In this document: positions 50,148 to 59,070 of the stretch, in pieces | Layout of the letters: every line of letters begins with the position of its first letter | How positions within the stretch are numbered: position 1 is the first letter of the stretch | Assembly (NCBI GenBank): GCA_041394265.1 | Contig: JAWKIO010000005.1 | Span: forward strand, 2,356,001-2,420,000 | From: Acidimicrobiales bacterium | GTDB taxonomy: Bacteria > Actinomycetota > Acidimicrobiia > Acidimicrobiales > SZUA-35 | Direction: 5' to 3' | DNA: 64,000 nt | The notes under the pieces: generated by a model | Databases searched by the model: none | What the model saw: the letters and a program-made list of their open reading frames with translations, nothing else | Told to the model about the DNA's origin: nothing | Translations under genes and position numbers: made by a program

Positions 50148-50779
50148 CACTCGATGCCGTGCTCCAAGGCGTAGCGCACCAGTTCCTGCTTCCGATTCAG
50201 ATGCAGTTTGCCGAGGATGTTCCGCACGTGGTTCTCGACGGTCTTCGGCGAGATGTAGAGCTCCTCACCGATCTCTTTGTACGTGTGGCCCCGAGCCACG
50301 TACTGCAAGACCTCCCGCTCTCGGTCCGACAGAGGCTGTGTTCCTGTCGCCTGTTTCGCCATGCTGCGGAACTCGCCCAGGACCAGGCTCGCCAGCGCAG
50401 GCGAGAACACCGGCTCGCCCTGGGCGGCCTTCCACAGCGCCGTCCGTAGCTCATCGGGCGGGGTCGACTTGACGAGATAGCCATTGGCGCCGGCGGCCAC
50501 GGCATCGAGGAGATCGCGCTCGGCCTCCGACACCGTCAGCATCACGATGTTGGTCATCTCCCCGCACTCCTTGGCCACCCTGATGCCCCCACCGTCGGGC
50601 ATGTTGAGGTCGCAGACCACCAGATCCGGCTGGTGTTGTCTGATGGCGTCGATGGCCTCGGTGGCGTTGCCGGCCTCGGCCATCACGATGAAGTTCGGCC
50701 CGAGGTCGGCACGCACCCCACTGCGCCAGATCGGATGATCGTCGGCCAGGACGACCCGTACGTGCTCGGTGAAGCTCAC
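50147..50779 (-). CDS. NarL/LuxR-family response regulator
   Basis: A 210-residue protein with a receiver domain (VVLADDHPIWRSGV, phosphoacceptor Asp in LVVCDLNMPDGGG, Thr in MLTVS, Lys in YLVKSTPPDEL) and a C-terminal LuxR HTH (LSDREREVLQYVARGHTYKEIGEELYISPKTVENHVRNILGKL). GTG 50779 overlaps the kinase stop and follows AAGGA; GTG 50785 is an alternative. It forms an operon with the upstream kinase. Confidence 0.94.
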   Translation of the reverse strand: MSFTEHVRVVLADDHPIWRSGVRADLGPNFIVMAEAGNATEAIDAIRQHQPDLVVCDLNMPDGGGIRVAKECGEMTNIVMLTVSEAERDLLDAVAAGANGYLVKSTPPDELRTALWKAAQGEPVFSPALASLVLGEFRSMAKQATGTQPLSDREREVLQYVARGHTYKEIGEELYISPKTVENHVRNILGKLHLNRKQELVRYALEHGIE

Positions 50780-51981
50780 AACCACATCCTTATCTCGGCC
50801 CCTCGGCCCGGTCGACCGTCGATCTCGACCCGGCCCCCGGCATCGCTGATCCTGGCCGCGATCGACCCGTTCAATCCTTGCCCCCGTTGCACGGTTGCGG
50901 GGTCGAAGCCCACGCCATTGTCCTTGACCGAAACGAACACGCCGGTGTCATCGCCTGGTTCGGCGTAGACGATCGCTTTGTCGGCACGCCCGTGCTTGGC
51001 TGCGTTGGTCAAGGCCTCGGTGACCGCACCGCCGATGGCGTGGACCGCTCGACGCTCACCGGGCGGGAGATCGGGGGCACAGATCACATCGACGTGCAGT
51101 CCGTCTCGACGCTCGATGCGAAGCGCAACGGCCCGGAGCGTCGCCGCCAGGTCGTCGTCGGTGTTCGCGCCGTGGAACGAGGCCGTGCCGTCGAACAGGT
51201 ACTGGCGCAGCTCGAGCTCCTGCGAGCGAGCGAGCTCGACGAGTTCGCTGTCGTCACTACGACGCTGGATGACCGCCAGGGTCTGGAGCACGCCGTCGTG
51301 CAGGGTGCGGGCCACCTCCTCGCGCGCTCGGAACGCCGAGATCGATCGATCGGCCTCGGCCTGCTGGTTGATGAGGTAGCCCGCCACCCAGCCGCCGACG
51401 GCGAACAAGACGGTGCTGGCGATGCGGGTCATGCTCCACGCCGACTCGTCATCGGGGATGGAGAGCAACCAGCCGGCGTAGCGACTGAGCCCCAGACCGA
51501 TGCCGGTGATGACGGCGGGTCGGGTACCGGCAGCGATCGCCACCGTGAAGATGACCCCGAGCGGCCAGATCGTTGGCAGGGCCTGCGAGTGGGTGGCTCC
51601 GTACACCCACATGTCGGCGAACAGCAGCGAGGAGGCGACGGCGATCTCCGTGGCGATCGGTGCCGGGCCGGTCAGCCGGTCGGGGTCGCGCTGGTACACG
51701 GTGGTCAGCCACCCCATGACAGCGAAGGCCGCGACCAGGAGCACGATGCCGATCAGTGGGTGGTCGACGCCGGGTTTGGCGTCGCCCCGGCGCTCCCAGA
51801 TCTCCCAGAGGAACACCGCTGCCATCCATGTGCCGCTCAGCCAGCGGAAGGCGAGGATGCCGCGCAGCAGCGTGCGCCGAGTGGGCGGTGACACTCGGGG
51901 CGCACGCAGCGGGCCGATCAGCGGAAGCACCCGGCCCGCGGTCGGGTCGACCTCGGGTCGTGGTGGGGCGGCCGGCTCCAT
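50776..51981 (-). CDS. Sensor histidine kinase of the NarX/DesK type
   Basis: A 401-residue kinase. Five to six N-terminal membrane helices (residues 45-210) lead to the HisKA_3-like dimerisation helix with phospho-His in REEVARTLHDGVLQTLAVIQRR, and an HATPase domain (GAVTEALTNAAKHGRADKA, KDNGVGFDP, GQGLNGSIAARI). There is no periplasmic sensor loop of size, so it may sense membrane state. ATG 51981 was chosen; TTG 51990 is three codons earlier. Confidence 0.92.
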   Translation of the reverse strand: MEPAAPPRPEVDPTAGRVLPLIGPLRAPRVSPPTRRTLLRGILAFRWLSGTWMAAVFLWEIWERRGDAKPGVDHPLIGIVLLVAAFAVMGWLTTVYQRDPDRLTGPAPIATEIAVASSLLFADMWVYGATHSQALPTIWPLGVIFTVAIAAGTRPAVITGIGLGLSRYAGWLLSIPDDESAWSMTRIASTVLFAVGGWVAGYLINQQAEADRSISAFRAREEVARTLHDGVLQTLAVIQRRSDDSELVELARSQELELRQYLFDGTASFHGANTDDDLAATLRAVALRIERRDGLHVDVICAPDLPPGERRAVHAIGGAVTEALTNAAKHGRADKAIVYAEPGDDTGVFVSVKDNGVGFDPATVQRGQGLNGSIAARISDAGGRVEIDGRPGRGAEIRMWL

Positions 51982-52067
51982 CGTGGTCAATCGGCCGAAG
52001 CGGTCGAGTGCTGAGGTGCCGCAGCCGTCACCGGGCCATCATCGCACGCCTGTTCCGGGGTGACCGG

Positions 52068-52073
52068 TACGCT
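52068..52073 (+). promoter_or_regulatory. -10 box TACGCT for the 209-residue protein gene
   Basis: TACGCT ends six bases before the ATG at 52080. Confidence 0.42.
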
Positions 52074-52079
52074 GCGCGC

Positions 52080-52709
52080 ATGTCAGGCACGCGGCGACGG
52101 TGGTGGCCGAGCTTGGCGGCGATCTCGATCGTCGCCTGCTTCGGCCTGTACCTGTGGGCGTGGAACGACGCCCAGCGGGCGTTCGCCGATGTACGAGTCG
52201 TCGCCGACGCAACGCCGCTGCAGTGCAGCGGGATCGAGCCGGGCTACGTCGAACAGGACATCGACACGTCGAGCACCTTCTCGTTCTGGCGGATCGAGCT
52301 TCGGCGTGCGATGCAATGCACCATCGAGTTCCACCTGCAGAACACGGGGACCCGCGAGGTCGACATCGACCATGCGCTGATCCCCTTCGGCGCTGCCCAG
52401 GCCCAAGGAGCCTTGGCTGTCCTGGTCGAGCCGGGATCGCTGCAACCAGCTCCCGCTGCGAACGGCCTCGACGCTCGGTTCGACTTCGCCCTGTCGCTCC
52501 GGCCTGGCGAACGACGGACGTTCCTCCTCACCGTGACGTTCCAGGACGGGCTCTGCTACGAGAACGGATCGTCGATCCTCTTCGAGGACTACGTACGGAT
52601 CGAGGCGAGCCGGTGGTTGTTCAGCGGGCGCGTCGGAGTGGAACAGGTACCGATCGCGTTCACGGGGACCGGCGATTCCGAAAGCTGCCAGCCGACGACC
52701 GAGGGGTGA
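52080..52709 (+). CDS. Membrane-anchored or secreted hypothetical protein
   Basis: A 209-residue protein with one N-terminal hydrophobic helix (LAAISIVACFGLYLWAW) and an extracytoplasmic beta-rich domain (CTIEFHLQNTGTREVDIDHALIPFG, RPGERRTFLLTVTFQDG) with five cysteines, suggesting disulfides. It resembles immunoglobulin-like or copper-chaperone-like folds, but no family is recognised. Leaderless start at 52080. Confidence 0.65.
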   Translation: MSGTRRRWWPSLAAISIVACFGLYLWAWNDAQRAFADVRVVADATPLQCSGIEPGYVEQDIDTSSTFSFWRIELRRAMQCTIEFHLQNTGTREVDIDHALIPFGAAQAQGALAVLVEPGSLQPAPAANGLDARFDFALSLRPGERRTFLLTVTFQDGLCYENGSSILFEDYVRIEASRWLFSGRVGVEQVPIAFTGTGDSESCQPTTEG

Positions 52710-52733
52710 GTTTCGACGGCGACGTGTCCGCCG

Positions 52734-53168
52734 TCAGGCGGCAGCCCGATCTTCGATCCATGGGCCCACGCCGCTGATCCGATCGATGGCGACCCGCACG
52801 ACCACACTGGTCGGCGAGTCCCGCATCGCCAACGGGTGACGGCGAAGGCCGGTGTACTTGTGGGCCAGAGCGTCCATCAGCGCCGGGTTGGGCCCGGGCT
52901 CGATGGATGCGGTTCCCCGGATCACGAGGTGACGCTGAAAGCCGCGCTCGTTGCGCTCGGTGTCTTCGATCGACAGGATCACCTTCGGGTTGGCCGCGAT
53001 GTTGCGGGCCTTGATGCTGCCGGCGTCGGTCCCGAACAGCACCTCGTCGTCCTGGGCGATGACCCAGACCACCGATACCTGCGGCGAGCCGTCGGGGTTG
53101 GCGGTCCAGCAGTGCGCAACGGCGTCGGTGCCGAGGAGCGCCTGCATGGGTGCGGAGATCATGGTCAT
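52734..53168 (-). CDS. Pyridoxamine 5'-phosphate oxidase-family protein (split-barrel flavoprotein)
   Basis: A 144-residue split-barrel protein. VAHCWTANPDGSPQVSVVWVIAQDDEVLFGTDAGSIKARNIAANPKV is the typical flavin-binding beginning of PPOX-class proteins. It may bind FMN or F420. GGGGGAA precedes the ATG at 53168. Convergent with the 209-residue gene and divergent from the GlxA-like regulator. Confidence 0.88.
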   Translation of the reverse strand: MTMISAPMQALLGTDAVAHCWTANPDGSPQVSVVWVIAQDDEVLFGTDAGSIKARNIAANPKVILSIEDTERNERGFQRHLVIRGTASIEPGPNPALMDALAHKYTGLRRHPLAMRDSPTSVVVRVAIDRISGVGPWIEDRAAA

Positions 53169-53336
53169 CGTGGTTCCCCCGATCCGATGTGACGAATGTC
53201 TCCCTGGCAACGCTCGCGCGCCGATGACGGATTGGCAAGGGGTTCGCTGTTTCGTGACCGGGTCGACATCATCGGGCGTCTTCGAGTGGCGGAAATCGTG
53301 GGTCTTGTGTCATTGACGCCATCGAGGCGGCTGCGC

Positions 53337-54329
53337 ATGCTTGGTCACGTGCTCGTGCAGTTCCTCCTCTACCCCGGTGTCCAGCCACTCGACTTCGTCG
53401 GTCCTCACGAGGTGTTCGAGGGGGCGAACCGCTGGCTGGCGGGGCACCGTCCCCGCGCCGAGCGCTACCTCATCGAAGTGGTCGGCTCGATGCCCGGGCC
53501 GGTGGCGGGCGAGAGCGGGCTGGTGCTCTTCGCCGAGTCCTCGGTCGCTTCGGCGCGACCTCGACCTCACACACTGATGGTCCCGGGTGGGGGTGGGGTC
53601 TACGAGGCCCGCCTCGACGCCGGGCTCGTCGGCTGGTGCCGGCAGGTCGCAGCGTCGGCGGTGCGGATCACGTCGGTCTGTACCGGCGCCTTCCTGCTGG
53701 CCGAGGCCGGGCTGCTCGACGGTCGAAGGGTGACCACCCACTGGAGTCGGGCCGAACGATTGCGGCAGGAATACCCGGAGATCGACGTCGATCCCGATCC
53801 GATCTTCCTGCGTGACGGCAACGTGTGGACCTCGGCGGGGGTGACGGCCGGGATCGACCTGGCGCTCGCGTTGGTCGAGGCCGATCATGGCGCCGAGGTG
53901 GCCCAGAGCGTCGCCCGTCATCTCGTGCTGTTCCTGCGTCGACCGGGCGGACAGTCGCAGTTCGCCACCCCGGTCTGGAGTGATCCGGTCGGCCGGGTGG
54001 GGATCCGGGCTGCTCAGGAGTTGGTACACGAGGACCCATCGGCCGACCTCACCGTTCGTGCCCTGGCCCGAGCGGCCGGCATGAGTGAGCGGCACTTCAC
54101 CCGCGTCTTCGCCGAGGAGATCGGCTGCTCACCGGCCCGCTATGTCGAACGACTTCGCATCGAAGCAGCTCGAAACGTCCTTGAACGGAGTGATGACGGC
54201 CTCGACACGGTCGCCCGTCGCTGCGGCTTCGGTTCGGCGGAGACCTTGCGTCGCGCCTTTCTTCGCCAGGTCGGCGTGACACCGGGCGCCTATCGCGACC
54301 GGTTCCGACTCGACAGCTCCGCCACGTAG
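53337..54329 (+). CDS. GlxA-family AraC-type transcriptional regulator with DJ-1/PfpI domain
   Basis: A 330-residue protein. The N-terminal DJ-1/PfpI-like domain (residues 1-190) has the SVCTGAFLLAEAGLLDGRRVTTHW nucleophile-elbow motif, and the C-terminal AraC HTH pair follows (LTVRALARAAGMSERHFTRVFAEEIG and DTVARRCGFGSAETLRRAFLRQVG). Such regulators sense small metabolites. GAGG precedes the ATG at 53337. The next gene is a stand-alone DJ-1 relative. Confidence 0.93.
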   Translation: MLGHVLVQFLLYPGVQPLDFVGPHEVFEGANRWLAGHRPRAERYLIEVVGSMPGPVAGESGLVLFAESSVASARPRPHTLMVPGGGGVYEARLDAGLVGWCRQVAASAVRITSVCTGAFLLAEAGLLDGRRVTTHWSRAERLRQEYPEIDVDPDPIFLRDGNVWTSAGVTAGIDLALALVEADHGAEVAQSVARHLVLFLRRPGGQSQFATPVWSDPVGRVGIRAAQELVHEDPSADLTVRALARAAGMSERHFTRVFAEEIGCSPARYVERLRIEAARNVLERSDDGLDTVARRCGFGSAETLRRAFLRQVGVTPGAYRDRFRLDSSAT

Positions 54330-54397
54330 ACCGCCACACGTCGACCACTACACGTCGATCACCACATGAAGACCACCAACAGAAAGAGGGAACGCCA

Positions 54398-55006
54398 GTG
54401 ACCACCTACGGATTGCTCCTGTTCGACGACTGCGAAGAGCTCGACTTCGTCGGGCCTTGGGAGGTGTTCACCGCCTCGGCCATGGTCCGCGAGAACCGGG
54501 AGGGCACCCGCCTCGACCGGGTCGTCGCCATTGCCGAGCACGATCGTCCGATCCGCTGCAACAAGGGACTGCGGATCCTGCCCGACCACACCTTCGATGA
54601 CCACCCCGAACTCGACGTGGTGCTCGTACCGGGAGGGATGGGCACGAGGGTCGAGTGTGACAACCCGGTCCTGATGGCGTGGCTGGCCAAGGTCGCCGGC
54701 CCGGCCACCTGGGTCACGAGCGTCTGCACCGGTTCCTATCTGTTGCACCGTTCGGGCGTGGCCGATGGGCAACCGCTCGCCACTCACTGGGGCTTCGAGG
54801 ATCAGCTCGAGGCCGATGGCGCCACCGTGCTTCGTGACCAGCGGTGGGTGCACAGCGGCAAGGTCGTGTCGAGTCAGGGAGTGTCGGCCGGGATCGACAT
54901 GGCGCTGTGGCTGATCGGCCAGATCGACTCACCGGAGCACGCCCGACGGACCCAGCACTACATCCAGTACGACCCGGCGCCGCCGTACGCCGACGTCAGT
55001 TCCTGA
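54398..55006 (+). CDS. DJ-1/PfpI family protein (isonitrile hydratase-like)
   Basis: A 202-residue protein with LLLFDDCEELDFVGPWEVF, VLVPGGMGTR and SVCTGSYLLHRSGVADGQPLATHW, which contains the conserved Cys. Relatives include isonitrile hydratase and ThiJ-like proteins. It resembles the sensor domain of the preceding GlxA-type regulator, and the pair may have arisen by duplication. The GTG start follows GGGAAC. Confidence 0.85.
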   Translation: MTTYGLLLFDDCEELDFVGPWEVFTASAMVRENREGTRLDRVVAIAEHDRPIRCNKGLRILPDHTFDDHPELDVVLVPGGMGTRVECDNPVLMAWLAKVAGPATWVTSVCTGSYLLHRSGVADGQPLATHWGFEDQLEADGATVLRDQRWVHSGKVVSSQGVSAGIDMALWLIGQIDSPEHARRTQHYIQYDPAPPYADVSS

Positions 55007-55014
55007 GACCAGCA

Positions 55015-55092
55015 GCGACACCCCTCCCCGTTCTCGAGACCCAGTGCGACAGAACCGTCGCTCGGGCTCTCGAGAACGGCAGAGGGTGTCGC
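55015..55092. repeat. Large imperfect inverted repeat between convergent genes
   Basis: 55015-55038 and 55069-55092 form a 24-bp inverted repeat with three mismatches, with arms ending in GTTCTCGAG/CTCGAGAAC. The loop contains a smaller hairpin GCGAC/GTCGC (about 55046-55061). No T-run follows. It may be a bidirectional terminator or a dispersed palindromic element. Confidence 0.7.
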
Positions 55093-55136
55093 CTGGCGTC
55101 TCGAGTTCCGACGACTCGGGGCGGGCCGGACGGTGC

Positions 55137-56132
55137 TCAGGCGGTTTGGGGGCGGGGGACCGACTGGAGGAGGTGGTCGGCGGCGCCGGCGAGTGCGGTG
55201 GCCGCCGCGTTGGTGCTGACCTCGGCCAGCACGGCCTTCGCCTGAGCCACGAAGTCCTCGGCAACGGCGAACGCCGAATCGATCCCGGGACCCTGGCGCA
55301 CGATGTCGATGGCGGCGTGGCGCTGCTCGGGGTCGAGGCCATCGGCCAGCATTTCGCGCAGGAGGGAGCCTTCGGGCCAGGCGAGGGTGTGGATGACCGG
55401 CAGGCTGTAGACGCCTTCGATCATGTCGTTGCCGGCCGGCTTGCCCAACTGTTCGTCGGTGGCGATGACGTCGAGGATGTCGTCGATCACCTGGAACGCC
55501 ATGCCGTAGAGTCGGCCGAACTCGGTGAGGCGGTCGATGTCGTCGCGAGGTTGGCCCGAGACGATGCCGCCGATCCGGCAGGCGGCGGAGTACAGCGAGG
55601 CGGTCTTCCCCTCGATCGACGGGAAGTACTGTGCCTCGGTGCGCGTGATGTCGTACATCGTCTGGAGCTCGCCCACCTGGCCCCGGCAGAGCTCGGCGAT
55701 GGTGGCGGCCAGGAGTCCGGCGACCTCGGTGCCGAGGTCGGCCGCAATCTCGGACGCCTTGGCCAGGAGGTAGTCGCCGGCGAGGATGGCTTTGAGGTTG
55801 CCCCAGCGGGCATTCACACTGATGACCTGGCGCCGCATCTCGGCTTCGTCCATGACGTCGTCGTGGTACAGCGAGCCGATGTGGACCAGTTCGACCGCAA
55901 CGCCGCCACGGACGACATCGTGGTGGACCGATTCGCCGTCGGGTAGCGAGGCCGCAGCGGCCGCAATGGTGAAGAGTGGCCGAAGCCGTTTGCCACCCGC
56001 CTTGATCAGGTGTGAGGCGATCTCGGAGAGGTATTCGTCGCCCTCGATGTGGACCACGTCGAGCAAGGTCGATTCGACCCGTTCCTTGTCGTTCGGTCCG
56101 GTGGGAAGGAGTGCGAGCGGATTGGCGGCCAC
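55137..56132 (-). CDS. Trans-polyprenyl diphosphate synthase
   Basis: A 331-residue isoprenoid synthase. First Asp-rich motif in LYHDDVMDEAEMRR, second in QVIDDILDV, with GGKRLRP near the N-terminus. The small residues before the first motif (HIGSLYHDD) suggest a long-chain product such as a menaquinone side chain. GTG 56132 is six bases from a TAGCGT -10 box, so it is leaderless. It is divergent from clpC. Confidence 0.93.
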   Translation of the reverse strand: MAANPLALLPTGPNDKERVESTLLDVVHIEGDEYLSEIASHLIKAGGKRLRPLFTIAAAAASLPDGESVHHDVVRGGVAVELVHIGSLYHDDVMDEAEMRRQVISVNARWGNLKAILAGDYLLAKASEIAADLGTEVAGLLAATIAELCRGQVGELQTMYDITRTEAQYFPSIEGKTASLYSAACRIGGIVSGQPRDDIDRLTEFGRLYGMAFQVIDDILDVIATDEQLGKPAGNDMIEGVYSLPVIHTLAWPEGSLLREMLADGLDPEQRHAAIDIVRQGPGIDSAFAVAEDFVAQAKAVLAEVSTNAAATALAGAADHLLQSVPRPQTA

Positions 56133-56138
56133 CCGACC

Positions 56139-56144
56139 ACGCTA
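56139..56144 (-). promoter_or_regulatory. -10 box TAGCGT for the polyprenyl synthase gene
   Basis: On the minus strand TAGCGT ends six bases before the GTG at 56132. Confidence 0.4.
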
Positions 56145-56343
56145 GAGCACCCGCCGGGCCGATCCTCAACCATGGCCGGTCACCCTTCGTGACCAGGGAT
56201 CACGTGACGCAGCCGGCCGACGGGCGGCAACCGAGTGGGGCCCGCCGTGTGTCCAACGACCATCTCGAATGGGAACATCTGAGAAGTGCGCAGAGTTCTC
56301 ACACCTGCGTCACGCGAGCCGACCTTGAGGGGACGGGCGCCGC

Positions 56344-56349
56344 TAGACT
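56344..56349 (+). promoter_or_regulatory. -10 box TAGACT for clpC, with a normal leader
   Basis: TAGACT lies 37 bases before the ATG, and GGGAGGAG lies six bases before it. Unlike most neighbours, clpC has a leader with a ribosome-binding site. Confidence 0.5.
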
Positions 56350-56386
56350 CACTCCACGTTCCTCACGCCCCACCGGGAGGAGTTCC

Positions 56387-58921
56387 ATGTTTGAACGTTT
56401 CACTGATCGAGCTCGACGAGTTGTCGTGCTGGCCCAGGAAGAAGCCCGCCTACTCAACCACAACTACATCGGCACCGAGCACATCCTGCTCGGTCTGATC
56501 CACGAGGGAGAAGGCGTCGCGGCGAAAGCGCTCGAGTCGCTGTCGATCTCGCTGGAGGCCGTACGGAGCCAGGTCGAGGACATCATCGGTCAGGGTGGCT
56601 CGTCGCCGTCGGGCCACATCCCCTTCACCCCGCGTGCCAAGAAGGTGCTCGAACTGTCGCTGCGTGAAGCGCTGCAGCTCGGCCACAACTACATCGGCAC
56701 CGAGCACATCCTTCTCGGCCTCATCCGCGAGGGCGAGGGCGTCGCTGCCCAGGTGCTCGTGAAGCTGGGTGCCGATCTCAGCCGGGTGCGCCAGCAGGTC
56801 ATCCAGTTGCTGAGCGGCTACTCCGGTCCCTCGGGTTCGTCGGGTTCGGCCCCCGAGGCCAGCTCCAGCAAGCCCGGCGCCACGCCGGGTGGTGGCAGCG
56901 CCGATGCCCCGTCGGGGTCGTTGATCCTCGATCAGTTCGGTCGCAACTACACCCAGCTCGCCCGAGACAAGAAGCTCGACCCCGTGATCGGTCGCGATCG
57001 CGAGTCCGAGCGCGTGATGCAGGTCTTGTCCCGGCGCACCAAGAACAACCCGGTGCTCATCGGCGAACCTGGCGTCGGCAAGACCGCCATCGTGGAGGGA
57101 CTGGCCCAGCGCATCGCCAACGACAACGTGCCCGACACGCTCCAGGGCAAGCAGCTCTACTCCCTCGATCTCGGCGCTCTCGTCGCCGGTAGCCGCTACC
57201 GCGGTGACTTCGAGGAACGTCTCAAGAAGGTCCTCAAGGAGATCAAGACCCGAGGCGACATCATCCTCTTCATCGACGAGCTCCACACCCTCGTCGGTGC
57301 CGGTGCCGCCGAAGGCGCCATCGACGCCGCCAGCATCCTCAAGCCGATGCTGGCACGCGGTGAGCTCCAGACCATCGGCGCCACCACGCTCGAGGAATAT
57401 CGCAAGCACCTCGAGAAGGACGCCGCCCTCGAACGTCGGTTCCAGCCCATCCGGGTCGAGGAGCCCACGGTCGAGCACACCATCGAGATCTTGAAGGGCC
57501 TGCGCGACCGCTACGAGAGCCACCACCGGGTCACCATCACCGACCAGGCACTCGTCGCCGCAGCGAACCTCGCCGATCGCTACATCTCCGACCGTCAGCT
57601 GCCCGACAAGGCGATCGACCTCATCGACGAGGCCGGCTCACGCCTGCGGATCAAGCGCATGGCCACCCCGCCCGAGTTCAAAGAGCTCGAGTCCGAGCTC
57701 AACGGCGTGGTCGAGCAGAAGAAGCGTGCGGTCGAGAACCAGGACTTCGAAGAGGCCGGTCGCCTGCGCGACAAGGAGAAGGAACTCCTCGATTCCAAGG
57801 AAGCACTCGAGGCCGAGATCAAGGCCTCCGGCGTCGACCTGTTCGACGAGGTCGACGAAGAGTCGATCGCCGAGGTGCTCTCGATCTGGACCGGCATCCC
57901 GGTCTACAAGCTCACCGAGGAAGAGACCGAGAAGCTCCTCCGGATGGAAGAGGAACTCCACAAGCGGGTCATCGGCCAGGAAGACGCCGTCAAGGCCGTT
58001 TCCCAGTCGATCCGCCGGACCCGGGCCGGTCTGAAAGACCCCCGCCGCCCGTCGGGCTCGTTCATCTTCCTGGGCCCCACCGGTGTCGGCAAGACCGAGC
58101 TGGCCAAGACCCTGTCGTCGTTCCTCTTCGGCGACGAGAAGGCGCTCATCACGCTCGACATGTCGGAGTACATGGAGAAGCACACCGTCAGCCGCCTCGT
58201 CGGCTCGCCCCCCGGCTATGTCGGCTACGAGGAAGGTGGTCAGCTCACCGAAGCCGTGCGACGTAAGCCGTTCTCGGTCGTGCTCTTCGACGAGATCGAA
58301 AAGGCCCACCCCGACGTCTTCAACACGCTCCTCCAGATCCTGGAGGAGGGTCGCTTGACCGACTCGCAGGGCCGTTCGGTCGACTTCCGCAACACCGTGC
58401 TCATCATGACCTCCAACCTCGGTACCCAAGACCTGCGCAAGGCGCAGCTTGGTTTCGCCAAGGTCGACGAGGCCGTGTCGTACGAGCGCATGAAGCAGAA
58501 GGTCGACGACGCACTGAAGGTGCACTTCCGGCCCGAGTTCCTCAACCGTGTCGACGAGACCATCGTCTTCCACGAGCTGAGCAAGGACGAGGTCACCGAG
58601 ATCGTCGACCTCCTGATCGCCCGCACCACCGAGCAGCTCGAGGGTCAGGGCATCGGACTCGAACTCACCACCGACGCCAAGCACCTGCTGGCCGATCGTG
58701 GCTATGACCCCACCATGGGTGGACGTCCGCTGCGCCGAGCCATCCAGCGCATGGTCGAAGACGTGCTGTCCGAGAAGCTCCTCTACAAGGAGTTCCGCGC
58801 CGGCCAGATCGTCGTCGTCGACGTGGTCGAAGACGACAACGGCAATCGTGAGCTGTCGTTCACGGCGCACGAGGGATTCCAGCCGCCGTCCACGCCCGAG
58901 TTGGCCGAAACCGGCGACTGA
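56387..58921 (+). CDS. clpC: ATP-dependent Clp protease ATPase subunit ClpC
   Basis: An 844-residue AAA+ unfoldase. Two N-terminal Clp repeats (NYIGTEHILLGLIHEGEGVAA and NYIGTEHILLGLIREGEGVAA), the first AAA module (GEPGVGKTA, LFIDELHTLVGAG), a UVR/middle domain (VEQKKRAVENQDFEEAGRLRDKEKE) and the second AAA module (GPTGVGKTELAK) are all present. It feeds substrates to ClpP and is usually essential in actinobacteria. GGGAGGAG precedes the ATG. Confidence 0.97.
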   Translation: MFERFTDRARRVVVLAQEEARLLNHNYIGTEHILLGLIHEGEGVAAKALESLSISLEAVRSQVEDIIGQGGSSPSGHIPFTPRAKKVLELSLREALQLGHNYIGTEHILLGLIREGEGVAAQVLVKLGADLSRVRQQVIQLLSGYSGPSGSSGSAPEASSSKPGATPGGGSADAPSGSLILDQFGRNYTQLARDKKLDPVIGRDRESERVMQVLSRRTKNNPVLIGEPGVGKTAIVEGLAQRIANDNVPDTLQGKQLYSLDLGALVAGSRYRGDFEERLKKVLKEIKTRGDIILFIDELHTLVGAGAAEGAIDAASILKPMLARGELQTIGATTLEEYRKHLEKDAALERRFQPIRVEEPTVEHTIEILKGLRDRYESHHRVTITDQALVAAANLADRYISDRQLPDKAIDLIDEAGSRLRIKRMATPPEFKELESELNGVVEQKKRAVENQDFEEAGRLRDKEKELLDSKEALEAEIKASGVDLFDEVDEESIAEVLSIWTGIPVYKLTEEETEKLLRMEEELHKRVIGQEDAVKAVSQSIRRTRAGLKDPRRPSGSFIFLGPTGVGKTELAKTLSSFLFGDEKALITLDMSEYMEKHTVSRLVGSPPGYVGYEEGGQLTEAVRRKPFSVVLFDEIEKAHPDVFNTLLQILEEGRLTDSQGRSVDFRNTVLIMTSNLGTQDLRKAQLGFAKVDEAVSYERMKQKVDDALKVHFRPEFLNRVDETIVFHELSKDEVTEIVDLLIARTTEQLEGQGIGLELTTDAKHLLADRGYDPTMGGRPLRRAIQRMVEDVLSEKLLYKEFRAGQIVVVDVVEDDNGNRELSFTAHEGFQPPSTPELAETGD

Positions 58922-58968
58922 TCCGGTTCGGCGGCGTGCTCGCCGTCGACCACACACATGCCGACATC

Positions 58969-58996
58969 GTGGGGTGCACCGCTTGGTGCACCCCAC
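58969..58996 (+). terminator. Hairpin after clpC
   Basis: GTGGGGTGCACC (58969-58980) and GGTGCACCCCAC (58985-58996) form a perfect 12-bp stem with a GCTT loop. No T-run follows. Confidence 0.55.
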
Positions 58997-59057
58997 GGTC
59001 GCGTCCTGGATCCGGGGTGGCGATGCATCGGTGGCCGAGGAGCGACCGCCGGGCCGG

Positions 59058-59063
59058 TAGTGT
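59058..59063 (+). promoter_or_regulatory. -10 box TAGTGT for the lipoprotein-HAD gene
   Basis: TAGTGT ends seven bases before the GTG at 59071. Confidence 0.4.
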
Positions 59064-59070
59064 GGCGACG

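Noticed and set aside
57638..58996. 452-codon minus-strand frame
   Set aside because: Antisense to clpC; no independent support.
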